Below, one piece after another: positions 44,489 to 54,491 of a DNA stretch of 64,000 nucleotides (position 1 is the stretch's first letter; every line of letters starts with the position of its first letter). The position numbers and the translations under genes were made by a program. This DNA is from Celeribacter baekdonensis B30. Its GTDB lineage: Bacteria; Pseudomonadota; Alphaproteobacteria; Rhodobacterales; Rhodobacteraceae. The stretch lies in the NCBI RefSeq assembly GCF_000299875.1, contig NZ_AMRK01000005.1:124001-188000 (forward strand), read 5' to 3'. The notes beneath the pieces were generated by a model. It searched no databases and was not told the origin of the DNA. It saw only the letters and a list, made by a program, of their open reading frames with translations.

Positions 44489-45493
44489 ATGAAAATCGCA
44501 CGCACTCTTTCCTTTATCGCTGGCATCACGGCGGCAACGCTGACGACATTGCCCACACCGGCTGCCGCCGAAGATGTGACCAAAATCTCCTTCATGGAGG
44601 TCATTCACTCGCTGTTTTATTCGCCGCTCTATGTCGCGATCGGCAATGGTTATTTTGAGGAAGAGGGCATCGCCTTTGATCTCATCGCCGGTCAGGGCAG
44701 CGACAAGGTGACGGCCGCCTTGCTCTCGAACTCTGTGGACATTGCGCTCGCCGGGCCAGAGACCACGCTTTATGTCGAGACTGGAAAGTCGCCTGAGAAA
44801 ATTCGCATCATTGCCGGGCTGACGGCAACGGATGGCTCCTTTCTGATCGGGCACGACCCCGCGACAGGCGACTTTGATTGGTCCTCTTTGAAGGGCAAAA
44901 AAATCCTGGGCTGGCGCGAAGGCTCGTCCCCGGCGATGTTCCTGCGCGCGGCGCTTGAAAAGGCCGGTTTGAACCCGGACGAAGATGTTGAAATCATCAC
45001 CAACGTTGCCATTCCCGCCCGGATGGGGGCCTTCATGTCGGGCGTTGCCGATTATGGCACCTTCTTTGAACCGGATGTGACCACGCTTGAGGCCAACGGT
45101 CTGTATGCCCAAACCAATGTCGGACAAGCAGTCGGTGACATCGACTATACGGTCTTTATTGCCCGCGAAGCCTATATCGCCGAGCATCCAGAGGTGGTTG
45201 CGGGCTTTGTCAAAGCAATCGCCAAGGCTGAGGCCTGGATTGCCGAGGCCCCGGAGGCCGATGTTGCACAGGTTTTGCAGCCCTATTTCCCCGGCGTCGG
45301 TCTGGATGAGTTGGCCCAAAGCGTGCTGCGGCACCGTGCGGCAGGCGTTTGGAAAACCACGCCTGCGGTTGCGCCTGAGGCCATTGATGCCCTTCAAGAC
45401 ATGTTGATGTACAACGGCCTTTTGGCCGTTGAGACAAAAGTGGCTTTTGAAAACGTCGTCGATCCCAGTTTCTTTGCGCAGAGTGCGCAATAA
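44489..45493 (+). CDS. NMT1/THI5-type ABC substrate-binding protein
   Basis: Periplasmic binding protein of 334 residues with a Sec signal peptide (cleavage after PTPAAA). The fold start ISFMEVIHSLFYSPLYVAIGNGYFEEEGI is typical of the NMT1/TauA/SsuA group, which binds thiamine precursors, sulfonates, nitrate or pyrimidine and amine compounds. AGGAGG sits before the ATG. It heads a three-gene importer with an ATPase and a permease. Confidence 0.9.
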   Translation: MKIARTLSFIAGITAATLTTLPTPAAAEDVTKISFMEVIHSLFYSPLYVAIGNGYFEEEGIAFDLIAGQGSDKVTAALLSNSVDIALAGPETTLYVETGKSPEKIRIIAGLTATDGSFLIGHDPATGDFDWSSLKGKKILGWREGSSPAMFLRAALEKAGLNPDEDVEIITNVAIPARMGAFMSGVADYGTFFEPDVTTLEANGLYAQTNVGQAVGDIDYTVFIAREAYIAEHPEVVAGFVKAIAKAEAWIAEAPEADVAQVLQPYFPGVGLDELAQSVLRHRAAGVWKTTPAVAPEAIDALQDMLMYNGLLAVETKVAFENVVDPSFFAQSAQ

Positions 45494-46302
45494 TGACGGG
45501 CGATACCACAGGGCGGCCCCTCGCGGTGCCGCCCAAAATTGAATTTCGCAACGTCGAACTGCATTACTTTTCGACCAAGGGCGAAACCCACGCCGTGAGT
45601 GACATGAATTTCACCGTCAACAAAGGGGAATTCATTTCCATCGTCGGGCAATCCGGCTGTGGCAAATCGACGTTGCTGTCTCTGCTGTGCGGATTGATGC
45701 AAACGACTTCGGGACAGGTGCTGATCGACGGGAAACCCGTCAAAGGCCCTTCGCCGCAAGTGGGGTTTATGTTGCAACATGACAGCTTGTTTGAATGGCG
45801 CACCATCCTTGAGAACGCGCTGCTTGGGCCGGAAATTCGCGGCATGGACATGCCCGCCGCACGAGCGCGGGCCGAGCGGATTTTGACGAATTACGGTCTT
45901 GGGCAGTTCCTGCATCACCGTCCAACGCAATTGTCGGGCGGGATGCGTCAACGCGCGGCGTTGGGGCGAACCATGTGTATGGAGCCGGATATCCTTTTGC
46001 TTGATGAACCGTTTTCGGCGCTGGATTTTCAGACCCGCATGTCGATTTCCGAAGAAATCGGCGAGATCATCCGGCGCGAGGGCAAGACCGCGATCCTTGT
46101 CACCCATGACATCCCTGAAGCCATCGCCATGGCCGACCGGGTGATTGTTTTGAGCCCGCGCCCCGGACGGCTCAAAAACATTCATGAGATCACCTTCCCA
46201 AGTTTGGGCGAGGTGCGTCCCGGCTGCATGGCGGTGCGCGATGCGGAGGAGTTCAAAGACTATTTCCACACAATCTGGACGGAGATGGAATCCGATGGCT
46301 GA
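45493..46302 (+). CDS. ABC importer ATPase, TauB/SsuB-like
   Basis: A 269-residue ATP-binding subunit with Walker A GQSGCGKSTLLSLL, signature LSGGMRQRAALGRTM and Walker B ILLLDEPFSALDF. The start codon overlaps the binding-protein stop (TAATG), and its end overlaps the permease by 8 bases, so all three are coupled. Confidence 0.92.
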   Translation: MTGDTTGRPLAVPPKIEFRNVELHYFSTKGETHAVSDMNFTVNKGEFISIVGQSGCGKSTLLSLLCGLMQTTSGQVLIDGKPVKGPSPQVGFMLQHDSLFEWRTILENALLGPEIRGMDMPAARARAERILTNYGLGQFLHHRPTQLSGGMRQRAALGRTMCMEPDILLLDEPFSALDFQTRMSISEEIGEIIRREGKTAILVTHDIPEAIAMADRVIVLSPRPGRLKNIHEITFPSLGEVRPGCMAVRDAEEFKDYFHTIWTEMESDG

Positions 46303-47101
46303 CACGACCCCGAACGCGACGCCAAGCGTCGCCTATCAAAACTGGGCAGCACGTCAGGGCCGCGCCCGCCGAAAAGTGATCGTCGGGCGCCTGCTTTTGC
46401 TGTTGGGCTTTTTGGCTCTCTGGGAATATGCGCCGCGCAACGGCATGGTGAATCCGATGCTCACCAGTTACCCAAGTGCCGTTTGGGACGGGTTTTGGGA
46501 CCTGATTGCACAGGGCAAACTGGGGCTTCATATTGGCGTCACGCTGATGGAGGTGATGATCAGCTTTGCCATCGCCATGATCCTCGGCACAGTGATCGCC
46601 ATTTGTTTATGGTTGTCGCCGATGTTGGAACGGGTGCTTGATCCCTTCTTGGTGGTGCTCAACGCCTTGCCAAAAATTGCCTTGGTGCCGATCTTTTACA
46701 TCTGGTTGGGTCCGACCGGGTCGATCTATGCCGTCGCCATTGCCGTGGCGTTGTTCATCACGATTCTGATGCTCTACACCGGGTTCAACCAAAGCGATCC
46801 CAACAAGATCAAACTGGCGAAAACCCTTGGGGCAGGACAGGTGCAAATCCTGACCAAGGTGATTTTGCCGGGCAATGTTCACACCTTCATGGCGACGTTG
46901 AAAGCCAATGTCGGTCTGAGCCTTGTGGGGGTGATTGTGGGGGAATTTCAGGCGTCCAAAGCTGGTCTTGGCTATTTGATCGTCTATGGCAGCCAGATTT
47001 TCCGCATGGATATGGTGATGGCCGCCATTGTAATCCTCAGTCTGATTTCGGTTGGCATCTATCTGGTCGTGCAAAAAGCCGAAGCCTTGCTGACACGCTG
47101 A
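46295..47101 (+). CDS. ABC importer permease, TauC/SsuC-like
   Basis: Inner-membrane permease of 268 residues with six helices and the EAA-type loop KIKLAKTLGAGQVQILTKVILPGNVH. ATG 46295 (MADTTPNAT) was chosen with GGAG upstream; the longer ORF start has no permease character. The FYIWLGPTGSIYAVAIAVALFI region is typical of this class. It ends before a bidirectional hairpin. Confidence 0.9.
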   Translation: MADTTPNATPSVAYQNWAARQGRARRKVIVGRLLLLLGFLALWEYAPRNGMVNPMLTSYPSAVWDGFWDLIAQGKLGLHIGVTLMEVMISFAIAMILGTVIAICLWLSPMLERVLDPFLVVLNALPKIALVPIFYIWLGPTGSIYAVAIAVALFITILMLYTGFNQSDPNKIKLAKTLGAGQVQILTKVILPGNVHTFMATLKANVGLSLVGVIVGEFQASKAGLGYLIVYGSQIFRMDMVMAAIVILSLISVGIYLVVQKAEALLTR

Positions 47102-47113
47102 ACTGCATTATGG

Positions 47114-47151
47114 AAGGGGCGCGGGGGGCATGTGTCATCCCCGCGCCTTTT
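47114..47151. terminator. Bidirectional terminator
   Basis: A 13-bp stem with two G-U pairs (47114-47126 with 47139-47151), a 12-base loop and a TTTT at the end. It separates the plus-strand importer from the minus-strand molybdenum-hydroxylase operon. Confidence 0.7.
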
Positions 47152-47178
47152 CACCGTTTTGGACCCTGTGGTCCTGTC

Positions 47179-48123
47179 TTAAACCCGTTTGCTCAGAATC
47201 TCGGCCAGAACGGACACGGCGAGCGAGGACGCATCGCGCGCGGGTCCAAAGAGACCGATTGGACCATGCAGCCGGTCCATCGCACTTTGCTTTAGCCCCG
47301 CAGCGGCGAGGCCTTGCCGCCGCCGGTGTTGTGTCTGTCTGCCGCCAAGACAACCGACATAAAACGCCTCGCTTAGCAGTGCTTGCGCCAGCAGCGGCTC
47401 CTCATCTTCCGCACTGTGATGCAGAAATGCGATGGCGGTCTGGGCGTCGATCTCGCCCAATCCGTGCTGCCGACCTCCTCTTGTGATGCCCACATCCGCA
47501 GCCTGCGCCACCCCAATCAGCGCTTCAGCCTCAAGGCTCTCGCCCGTGACGACGATCCGCACGGGCGGGGTGAAATGGGTCACAAACCGTGCGTCCTGCC
47601 ACCCGGTTTGGGCGGTGCTCGGTTCGGCCATCACCTGCGCGCTGTCTTTGTCATAGACCAGTGTCGCGGTCTGACGGCGCTCTAGCCGCGCCAAGACATC
47701 CCGGATCGGTGCGCCGTCGCGCAACACATGCACCAAAAGCTCAAGCCCACCACCACAGGGGAGGGTGATGTCGAAAAAGGGCGACCCCTTGCCGAAACGT
47801 ATCAGGCGATCCTGACCGGTCTGAAGGGCGGACAGGGCCTCCGTCGCAACCGCGGCTTCGACACATCCGCCCGAGACGTAGCCACAATAGGCACCGTCTT
47901 CACGCACCGCCATAATGGTGCCTAAACTGCGTGAGGCACTACCATCGATCCCGACCAAAAGCACCAAGGCCGCCGCCGGACCCGACTCCATCGCCTGGCA
48001 AAGAAACTCCAACACATGCTGAGGGCGATCCGTTTTTTGCGGACAAAACGGCGTCCTGTCCGCGACCGAACCCGGTGCCGACGCGAGGGGGGCGTGCTGT
48101 GGGCGGGGCATCGGTGCTTCCAT
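47179..48123 (-). CDS. XdhC/CoxI-family molybdenum cofactor maturation protein
   Basis: A 314-residue XdhC-family protein, which binds, sulfurates and inserts the molybdenum cofactor into xanthine-dehydrogenase-type enzymes. It shows the N-terminal XdhC signature (GSASRSLGTIMAV, GYVSGGCVEAAV, PCGGGLELLV) and a C-terminal Rossmann domain (YVGCLGGRQTQHRR). It is the last gene of the minus-strand operon and follows the large subunit by 18 bases, so it most likely matures that enzyme. Confidence 0.88.
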   Translation of the reverse strand: MEAPMPRPQHAPLASAPGSVADRTPFCPQKTDRPQHVLEFLCQAMESGPAAALVLLVGIDGSASRSLGTIMAVREDGAYCGYVSGGCVEAAVATEALSALQTGQDRLIRFGKGSPFFDITLPCGGGLELLVHVLRDGAPIRDVLARLERRQTATLVYDKDSAQVMAEPSTAQTGWQDARFVTHFTPPVRIVVTGESLEAEALIGVAQAADVGITRGGRQHGLGEIDAQTAIAFLHHSAEDEEPLLAQALLSEAFYVGCLGGRQTQHRRRQGLAAAGLKQSAMDRLHGPIGLFGPARDASSLAVSVLAEILSKRV

Positions 48124-48141
48124 GTTACGCGCGCTCTCAGA

Positions 48142-50508
48142 TCACTCTGAAAAGGCAATCGTATTCTCGTGCCAATGGCGCGACAGATGCGCCAGGTCGA
48201 CACCTGAACTGAGACCGTCGATCAGCCCCAACACCCGAGGCGCGGTCAGAGGCAGGGCGTTCACCGGGGTTCCGATGGCATTGGCCACAGCGCAGGCAAT
48301 GGTTGCACCCACGTTCAAAATTGGCACCTCTCCGGCGCCTTTCGTGCCCAAAGGCCCACAAGACGGTGCCCCCTCATAGAGGTGATAGTCGATTGGCAGG
48401 GTGTCGAGCGCGGTCGGAATGCGGTAGGAAGAAAAGCCGGTCTGATCAAACGCACCCTCTGCATTGATCGTGATTTCCTCATGCAAGGCGTAGCCAATGC
48501 CCTGCGTGACCCCGCCCTGAATTTGACCATGGATCGCGCGGGGATTCAGCGCCCGACCGACGTCTTGGATGACGCGGTAGGCGAGGACCTCGACCTTGCC
48601 GGTATCCGGGTCGACCGCCACATCGCAATCATGCACGGCAAACACCGGAATATCTATCGCATCGATGAAATGCCCCGCCGCACAGCCCGGCATTGCTGGA
48701 ATGCCCGGCGCGGTAAACGCCCCGCTGCCAGAAATCGGCCCGTGCTCCAACTCTGCCTGTGCGATCACGGTTTGAATGGTGGTGCCAGAGCCGGGTCGGT
48801 CACGGATTTCCACCCGGCCTTGGGCGAGGACTAAATCGTCTTGCGGCGTTTGCAGCATTTGGCTGGCGACGGCCAAAAGTTTGGAGCGGACCTCGGCGCA
48901 GGCCTCTTGGCTGGCCGCGCCAATCGACACGGTCGTGCGCCCGCCGCCGACGCCCAGATCGCGCCCGGAAGCATCCGTATCCGCGGTTTTGACGATGACC
49001 GCATCCGGGTGAATGCCCAGATTGGCCGCCACGATTTGCGGCAAGGATTGCACCATGGTGCCCGATCCGATTTCGACGCCGGAGGTGACCAACGTGGCGC
49101 TGCCATCGACGTTGAGATTGACCGTGGCGCTTGACGGGCCGACAAAAATGAACCAGGTGCCAACCGTCGTGGCGCGCCCGTAAAGCCGTCCATCGGGGCC
49201 TTTTTTCGCGCGCTCATGCGGCCCATAGGTGTCGATGGCCAGATCCAGCATCGGCCCAAGCACGTCACCCTCAAACACCTGTCCCGTCGCGCCGATGTCG
49301 CCATCTCCCACCACGTTGCGCCGCCGAAAGGCGACCGGGTCCATGCCAATGGCCTTGCAGATTTCGTCGGTGTGACATTCAAGCGCAAAGGTGTTGTACA
49401 CGCCGTTGCAGGCACGAAAGGCCCCATTCGGCGGCGTGTTGGTGTAGACCGCTTGACTGGCGATTTTCACCGATCCCAACCGGTAATTGCCGCCCAGCGT
49501 ATGCGCCGTCATCGTGGTGAGGAACACTTGTTCGCCGCCATAAGCGCCGCAATCCATCAACACCGTGGCTTCGCGCCCGACAATGTCGCCCTCTGGGGTC
49601 ACCGCTGACCGGATCAGGATGTCGGCATTTTCGCGGCTCAAACAGGTCATTTGCTCTTCGCGGCGGGAGTTCACCAGCGACACTTTGCGCCCGGTTTTGC
49701 GTGCCAAAATCGCGGCGAAGGGTTCCAGAGAGCAATCGAATTTTAACCCAAACCCGCCGCCAACGGCGGGCACGGTGACATGGACTGCTGCCTCGGGTAC
49801 GCCTAAAATCTTGGCCGTCACATGGCGCACGGTCCATGGCACTTGGGTCGAGGTGTGAATGTGAAACCGCCCGTCTTCATAGGCGGCCACCACGGCGCGC
49901 GGTTCAAACGGCACATGGCTTTGACGCCCGACCCGATAGGTGCCCTCCACAAGGATGACGTCGTCGCGAGCAAAGGCCGCATCGGTGTCGCCGCGCACCA
50001 CCGTGGCTTCCCACGCGATATTGCCACCGCGTGCCGCGCCTTCGCGCAAAATCTCGTAGCTGGCCCAATCGGGGTGGATCAATGGCGCGTCTTTGGCCAG
50101 CGCCTCCGCCATGGTCAGAATTGGCGCTATCGGGTCGATCTCGACCAGAATGGCTGCGGCTGCGGCGCGCGCTTGGGCCAGGGTGGTCGCGGCCACCACG
50201 GCCAGAGGTTCGCCATGATAGCGCACCACGTCTTTTGCAAACAGCGGATGGTCGGCGATGCCGATCCCATGCAAACCGGGCGCGTCCTCACGTGTTGCAA
50301 TCGCTTTGACCCCCGGCATGGACAGCGCGGGGGTGACGTCGATTTTGACGATCCGTCCCGACGCGGTCTCTGAACGGCGTGCAGCGGCGTGCAACATGCC
50401 GTGGCTGCTCTCGTCGACGGTATAGCGGGTGCGCCCCAGCAGCTTGTCCTTTGCATCCCGCCGAGGCAGGTTCATCACAGCAGTATTGGGAGGGTAGGGC
50501 AGTGTCAC
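48142..50508 (-). CDS. Molybdenum hydroxylase large subunit (xanthine DH family)
   Basis: Molybdopterin-cytosine-dinucleotide-binding catalytic subunit of about 788 residues. The cofactor segment VGGGFGLKFD, the substrate loop NGAFRACNGVYNTFALE and the catalytic Glu in GTKGAGEVPI are visible. The loop is not the AYRCSFR of CO dehydrogenase, and differs from the AFRGFG of xanthine dehydrogenases, so the substrate is neither clearly CO nor xanthine. I chose GTG 50508, which overlaps the small-subunit stop (GTGA) and has AGAGG upstream; ATG 50475 is the alternative. N-heterocycle or aldehyde hydroxylation is likely. Confidence 0.87.
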   Translation of the reverse strand: MTLPYPPNTAVMNLPRRDAKDKLLGRTRYTVDESSHGMLHAAARRSETASGRIVKIDVTPALSMPGVKAIATREDAPGLHGIGIADHPLFAKDVVRYHGEPLAVVAATTLAQARAAAAAILVEIDPIAPILTMAEALAKDAPLIHPDWASYEILREGAARGGNIAWEATVVRGDTDAAFARDDVILVEGTYRVGRQSHVPFEPRAVVAAYEDGRFHIHTSTQVPWTVRHVTAKILGVPEAAVHVTVPAVGGGFGLKFDCSLEPFAAILARKTGRKVSLVNSRREEQMTCLSRENADILIRSAVTPEGDIVGREATVLMDCGAYGGEQVFLTTMTAHTLGGNYRLGSVKIASQAVYTNTPPNGAFRACNGVYNTFALECHTDEICKAIGMDPVAFRRRNVVGDGDIGATGQVFEGDVLGPMLDLAIDTYGPHERAKKGPDGRLYGRATTVGTWFIFVGPSSATVNLNVDGSATLVTSGVEIGSGTMVQSLPQIVAANLGIHPDAVIVKTADTDASGRDLGVGGGRTTVSIGAASQEACAEVRSKLLAVASQMLQTPQDDLVLAQGRVEIRDRPGSGTTIQTVIAQAELEHGPISGSGAFTAPGIPAMPGCAAGHFIDAIDIPVFAVHDCDVAVDPDTGKVEVLAYRVIQDVGRALNPRAIHGQIQGGVTQGIGYALHEEITINAEGAFDQTGFSSYRIPTALDTLPIDYHLYEGAPSCGPLGTKGAGEVPILNVGATIACAVANAIGTPVNALPLTAPRVLGLIDGLSSGVDLAHLSRHWHENTIAFSE

Positions 50509-50990
50509 GGGCGCACCTCTTCCACGGGGCCAAGACCATTTGATCCAAGCGACAGGAGCGCATCTATAATGCGTTCGTAACCGGTGCAGCGGCAGATATT
50601 CCCGGTCATGGCCGATTTGAGTTCGGCGCGCGTGGGCGACGGATTTTCCGCCATGAAATGCGTCATCGACAGCACCATGCCGGGAAAGCACATGCCGCAT
50701 TGCACGACATCGTATTCCAAGAACGCCTTTTGAACCGCAGTCAGGGTTTCACTGTTGGACACCCCTTCGATCGTTGTGATCTCCGCCCCGGCAAGGCGGC
50801 CAACGGGCAGCAGGCAGGACACTTTTGGTACGCCGTCGATCTGAACGATACAGGCGCCGCAAAAGCCTTCGCCACAGACATCCTTGGCCCCGGTGAGGTG
50901 CAAATCGTCGCGCAGGACCTCAAGCAAGGATCGGCGCGGATCGCCGTGATAGGGGACCGGGTCGCCATTGATCATCAAAGTCAGCACCAT
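50505..50990 (-). CDS. Molybdenum hydroxylase [2Fe-2S] small subunit
   Basis: A 161-residue iron-sulfur subunit with two clusters: the plant-type site CGEGFCGACIVQIDG and the alpha-helical site CGMCFPGMVLS with CRCTGYERI. It passes electrons from the molybdenum centre to the FAD subunit. It sits between the FAD and large-subunit genes, overlapping the latter. Confidence 0.94.
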   Translation of the reverse strand: MVLTLMINGDPVPYHGDPRRSLLEVLRDDLHLTGAKDVCGEGFCGACIVQIDGVPKVSCLLPVGRLAGAEITTIEGVSNSETLTAVQKAFLEYDVVQCGMCFPGMVLSMTHFMAENPSPTRAELKSAMTGNICRCTGYERIIDALLSLGSNGLGPVEEVRP

Positions 50991-50992
50991 AT

Positions 50993-51853
50993 TTAGGCTC
51001 CTTGCGCGGTCAGCGATATGTCAGAGACGGCCTGTGCCACCAAAGCGGGCAACACCCGCAGGCGGTACCAACCTTGGCCATCCACGGCGTCACGGCCCAC
51101 AAAGTCCTGTGATGCGCGGGCGGCGGCGTGGGCGCGGATGCTGTCCGACGTCATCTTTTGATCGTCGCACAGCGCTTCCAAAGCGTGCCAGCGCCGCGCA
51201 CGCTCTTCGACCGACCCCACGGCAATCCGCAGGTCATGCAGCGTGCCATCAGGGTGGATTGCCGCCGAGAGGCTGACCACCGCAAGCGGATAGTCCCCGG
51301 CCTGCCTTTGCATCAACCGCACATGCGCCGAACGTCTAGAAGTGCGGGGCACGGTGACGTGGTGCAGAATATGAGGCCTGTCGACAGGGGTGTTGAGGTA
51401 ATCCTCAAGCGAGAGGGTCTCGCGGCCCGAGGAGGTTTCAAGCGTCACCTTTGCATTCAACGCCAGAAGGGCGGGGGCCAAGTCCGCAGAGTGAAAATCC
51501 CGCGTGCATAGGTTGCCACCTAAAGTGGCCATGCGGCGGATGGCGGGGGTCGCGGATTTGCCCGCCGCCGTGGCGAGCGCTGCCAGATCGGGCGCGCCGA
51601 TCACCGCGTTGCATATGTCCTGATGGGTTGCCATCGCCCCCACAACCAGCACCTGATCATCGAGTGTGATGTCTGTGAGGTCTGGAATCTCTGCCAGCGA
51701 TATAAAGGTCCGCTCACGCGCCTCGCGCATGACCCATGTGCCCCCGGCCATCACGGTTGCCGTCTCTCCCAAACGTGTCAGGAGATCGAGCGCCTGCGAA
51801 ACGCGGGTCACTGAGATCAGGCTCTGCTGTGGTATCTCCATCATGTCCGTCAT
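50993..51853 (-). CDS. Molybdenum hydroxylase FAD subunit
   Basis: A 286-residue FAD-binding (PCMH/CoxM-type) subunit with VMAGGTWVMREARE in place of the usual AGGTDL, and TLGGNLCTRDFHSADLAPALLAL for flavin binding. It accepts electrons from the [2Fe-2S] subunit. No clear ribosome-binding site is seen; a start at the MM pair (51844 or 51841) is possible. The sugar-type ABC permease gene lies 61 bases upstream in the same direction. Confidence 0.9.
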   Translation of the reverse strand: MTDMMEIPQQSLISVTRVSQALDLLTRLGETATVMAGGTWVMREARERTFISLAEIPDLTDITLDDQVLVVGAMATHQDICNAVIGAPDLAALATAAGKSATPAIRRMATLGGNLCTRDFHSADLAPALLALNAKVTLETSSGRETLSLEDYLNTPVDRPHILHHVTVPRTSRRSAHVRLMQRQAGDYPLAVVSLSAAIHPDGTLHDLRIAVGSVEERARRWHALEALCDDQKMTSDSIRAHAAARASQDFVGRDAVDGQGWYRLRVLPALVAQAVSDISLTAQGA

Positions 51854-51914
51854 CTTTGTAAGAGCGGTCGATCAAGGGCGTGCGGGCCTGCAACGGCCCG
51901 CGCACAGAGTGGGG

Positions 51915-52925
51915 TTAGCGACCGCGCATGATCATGCGGTAACGCATCTGGTCAAAGATCACCGCGAGGATCAAAAGCCCGCCCAAAAGCACCATCTGCA
52001 TGTAGGAGCTGATCTGGGCGAGGTTCATGCCGTTTTGTACCATGACGATGAAAAACGCGCCCAGGACCACGGTCTGCACCTTGCCGATCCCACCTCTGAG
52101 CGAGACACCCGCGATGACACAGGCGGCGATGGATTCAAGCGCCATCGAGCCACCCAAATTGGCCTCGCCGCTTTCCACCCGCGCGGTCAGCAACAGCCCG
52201 GTCAGCGACGCGATCAGCGAACAGAGAATGTAAGACACCATCAAAGTGCGCTTGGTGTTGATGGCCGAGAGATGCGCGGCCTTGATATTGCCGCCGACGG
52301 CGTAAATCTGTGTGCCCAAAGGCGTGCGCGACATCACCAGCCACATCACCACGATACAGATCGCGGCGATAAACACCGGGACCGGCACGCCGAACCATTT
52401 GCCAAAGCCAAACGTGTCGCCAAAGGCAAAGGGCAGGCCGGACACCGGCACGCCCCCGGTGAGAAACAGCGCAAGTCCTGCGCCCACAGAGGAGACACCC
52501 AGCGTCATGATAAAGGGCGAGACCTCGAAATAAGCCACACCGACGCCATTGACGAGACCCACCAGCAGGGCGGTGAACCCCCCCGCCGCGATCCCGATCA
52601 AAATCGCCAACCAGATCGCATCGGGCATCACGCCCGCCGCCCATGTCATCGACACGGCGGAGACGACAGAGGTCAGCGCAATCGCGGTGCCAACCGACAG
52701 ATCAAACCCGCCAGAGACCAAAACCAACATCTGTCCCAAGGAGACCAAAACCAGATAGACCGATTGCCGCGCCACATTGACGAGGTTTTGCCCGGTCAGG
52801 AATTTCGCGGACATCAACGAGAAAACCACCAAAGCGATGGCCAAAAAGAACGGCAAGACGCCGACCCGCAAAAACAGTTTGCGCAGAACGCCGGAGGTGT
52901 CAGCAGATGTGGGTGCAGTTGTCAT
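51915..52925 (-). CDS. Ribose-type ABC permease
   Basis: Membrane permease of 336 residues of the RbsC/AraH type, about eight to ten helices, with the family segments LVLVSGGFDLSVGTAIALTSVV and MALESIAACVIAGVSLRGGIG. It overlaps the ATPase stop by 4 bases. It is part of an importer directly upstream of the molybdenum hydroxylase genes, which is likely to bring in that enzyme's substrate. Confidence 0.91.
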   Translation of the reverse strand: MTTAPTSADTSGVLRKLFLRVGVLPFFLAIALVVFSLMSAKFLTGQNLVNVARQSVYLVLVSLGQMLVLVSGGFDLSVGTAIALTSVVSAVSMTWAAGVMPDAIWLAILIGIAAGGFTALLVGLVNGVGVAYFEVSPFIMTLGVSSVGAGLALFLTGGVPVSGLPFAFGDTFGFGKWFGVPVPVFIAAICIVVMWLVMSRTPLGTQIYAVGGNIKAAHLSAINTKRTLMVSYILCSLIASLTGLLLTARVESGEANLGGSMALESIAACVIAGVSLRGGIGKVQTVVLGAFFIVMVQNGMNLAQISSYMQMVLLGGLLILAVIFDQMRYRMIMRGR

Positions 52926-54424
52926 AGGGTCGGTTCACTTTCAACAAAGAAGTGTTTCAAAACAGTGTCCTCGGTGGCATCAGCCCGCGCCAATTCGGCG
53001 GTGACATGGCCATGTGCAAAAACGAGGAGACGGTGAGACAGGTTGATCGCTTCGGGCAGATCGGAGGAGATCACGACCACGGCCTTGCCCGCCTCCGCCA
53101 GCGATTTGATCTTGAGATACAGCGCGGCGCGGGTGCCCATATCGACGCCCACGGTCGGCTCATCAAAGATGTAAACATCGGCGTCTTGGCCAAAGGCCTT
53201 GCCAAACAACACCTTTTGTTGGTTGCCACCCGAAAGCTGCGAGACATATTTGGTGCGGTAATCATGGGGCAATTCGACGCGATCCGCGATCTCTGCGACC
53301 CGCTCACGCACCACGCGCCAAGTGATCCATCCGCGCTTGGACGCGGTGCCCGAGGTCACCACATTCAGCCCGAGATTGTCATTGGAGGTCTTGGCCAGAT
53401 CCAGCCCCTCGGCCTTGCGATCCGGCGACAGGTAATACAGACCACGGCGGATGATCTCGCGGGTCGAAAGATGGGTGATGTCCTGGCCTTTGAGGATGAC
53501 GGTGCCCGTTTGATGCGCGGTCAGCCCCATCATGGCGCGGAAAAACCGCGATTTGCCGCAGCCAACCAGCCCCGCCACGCCCAGAACCTCACCCGCCCGC
53601 AGGCTCAGGCTGCTGGGGGCCACGCCGGGCGTCGACAGCCCGTTGACCTCAAGCACGACCTCGCCGGGCATGGTCGCAATCACCGGATAAATTTCCGCAA
53701 TCGCGCGTCCGGTCATCATCTCGACCAAATGCGCCTCATCTGTATCCGTCATGGCGACCGTGCCGATTTTCGCGCCATCGCGCAGAACTGTGACCCGATC
53801 GGCAATGCGGGCGAATTCCTGCATCCGGTGGGAAATGTAGACGATGCCAACGCCCTTGGCCTTTTGCTGTTGGATGAAGGCAAACAGGTGATCGACCTCG
53901 CGGTCGGTCAGAGAGGCGGTCGGTTCATCCAAGATCAAGACCTTGAGATCGCCGTGAAACGCCTTGGCAATTTCAACCATCTGTTGCTGGGCGCGCGACA
54001 GGGAGGCGACCTGTGCCGAGGGGGAGAGGGCAAAGCCCAACGTGTCGAAAATCTCTTGTGCGCGTCGGCGCATTTCGCCGTGATCAATCAAAAATCCGGC
54101 GCGCGGCTCTTGGCCCAAAAACATGTTTTCGGCCACGGTCAGCGTCGGGATCAGCGAGAATTCCTGAAACACAGTATAGACGCCATGGGATTTGGCGCGC
54201 GCCACCGTGTCGAAATTCATCGTATGACCGTCAAGGTAAATCGCGCCTTCAGAGGGCGATGTGGCGCCCGCGAGCATGGAAATCAGCGTCGATTTCCCGG
54301 CACCATTTTCGCCAAACAACACATGAACCTCGCCTGCATTCAGGTCAAAATCCACCGCATTGAGGGCGCGCACGCCGGGGTAGTCCTTGGTCAATCCGTG
54401 GGTGGAGAGTAGGGGACGGGGCAT
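52922..54424 (-). CDS. Sugar-type ABC ATPase with two nucleotide-binding domains
   Basis: A 500-residue duplicated ATPase like RbsA. The first domain has GENGAGKSTLISML and LSRAQQQMVEIAKA; the second has a weaker P-loop GLVGCGKSRFFRAM and LSGGNQQKVLFGKAF with DEPTVGVDMGT. Only the first half looks fully catalytic, as usual in this class. ATG 54424 (MPRPLLSTHG) is supported by GGAGG; the ORF extends to 54481 without family character. Confidence 0.91.
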   Translation of the reverse strand: MPRPLLSTHGLTKDYPGVRALNAVDFDLNAGEVHVLFGENGAGKSTLISMLAGATSPSEGAIYLDGHTMNFDTVARAKSHGVYTVFQEFSLIPTLTVAENMFLGQEPRAGFLIDHGEMRRRAQEIFDTLGFALSPSAQVASLSRAQQQMVEIAKAFHGDLKVLILDEPTASLTDREVDHLFAFIQQQKAKGVGIVYISHRMQEFARIADRVTVLRDGAKIGTVAMTDTDEAHLVEMMTGRAIAEIYPVIATMPGEVVLEVNGLSTPGVAPSSLSLRAGEVLGVAGLVGCGKSRFFRAMMGLTAHQTGTVILKGQDITHLSTREIIRRGLYYLSPDRKAEGLDLAKTSNDNLGLNVVTSGTASKRGWITWRVVRERVAEIADRVELPHDYRTKYVSQLSGGNQQKVLFGKAFGQDADVYIFDEPTVGVDMGTRAALYLKIKSLAEAGKAVVVISSDLPEAINLSHRLLVFAHGHVTAELARADATEDTVLKHFFVESEPTL

Positions 54425-54491
54425 AGTGGGCCTCCAAATGGGACAGTGGACCGGGACACATCTGCCCCGGCCCGAGATCAAAGATCAGCCG

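Noticed and set aside
51666-54412. Long plus-strand ORFs (51666-53036, 52952-54412)
   Set aside because: Both mirror the FAD subunit, sugar-type permease and ATPase on the minus strand, and are low-complexity His/Asp/Gln/Arg-rich.
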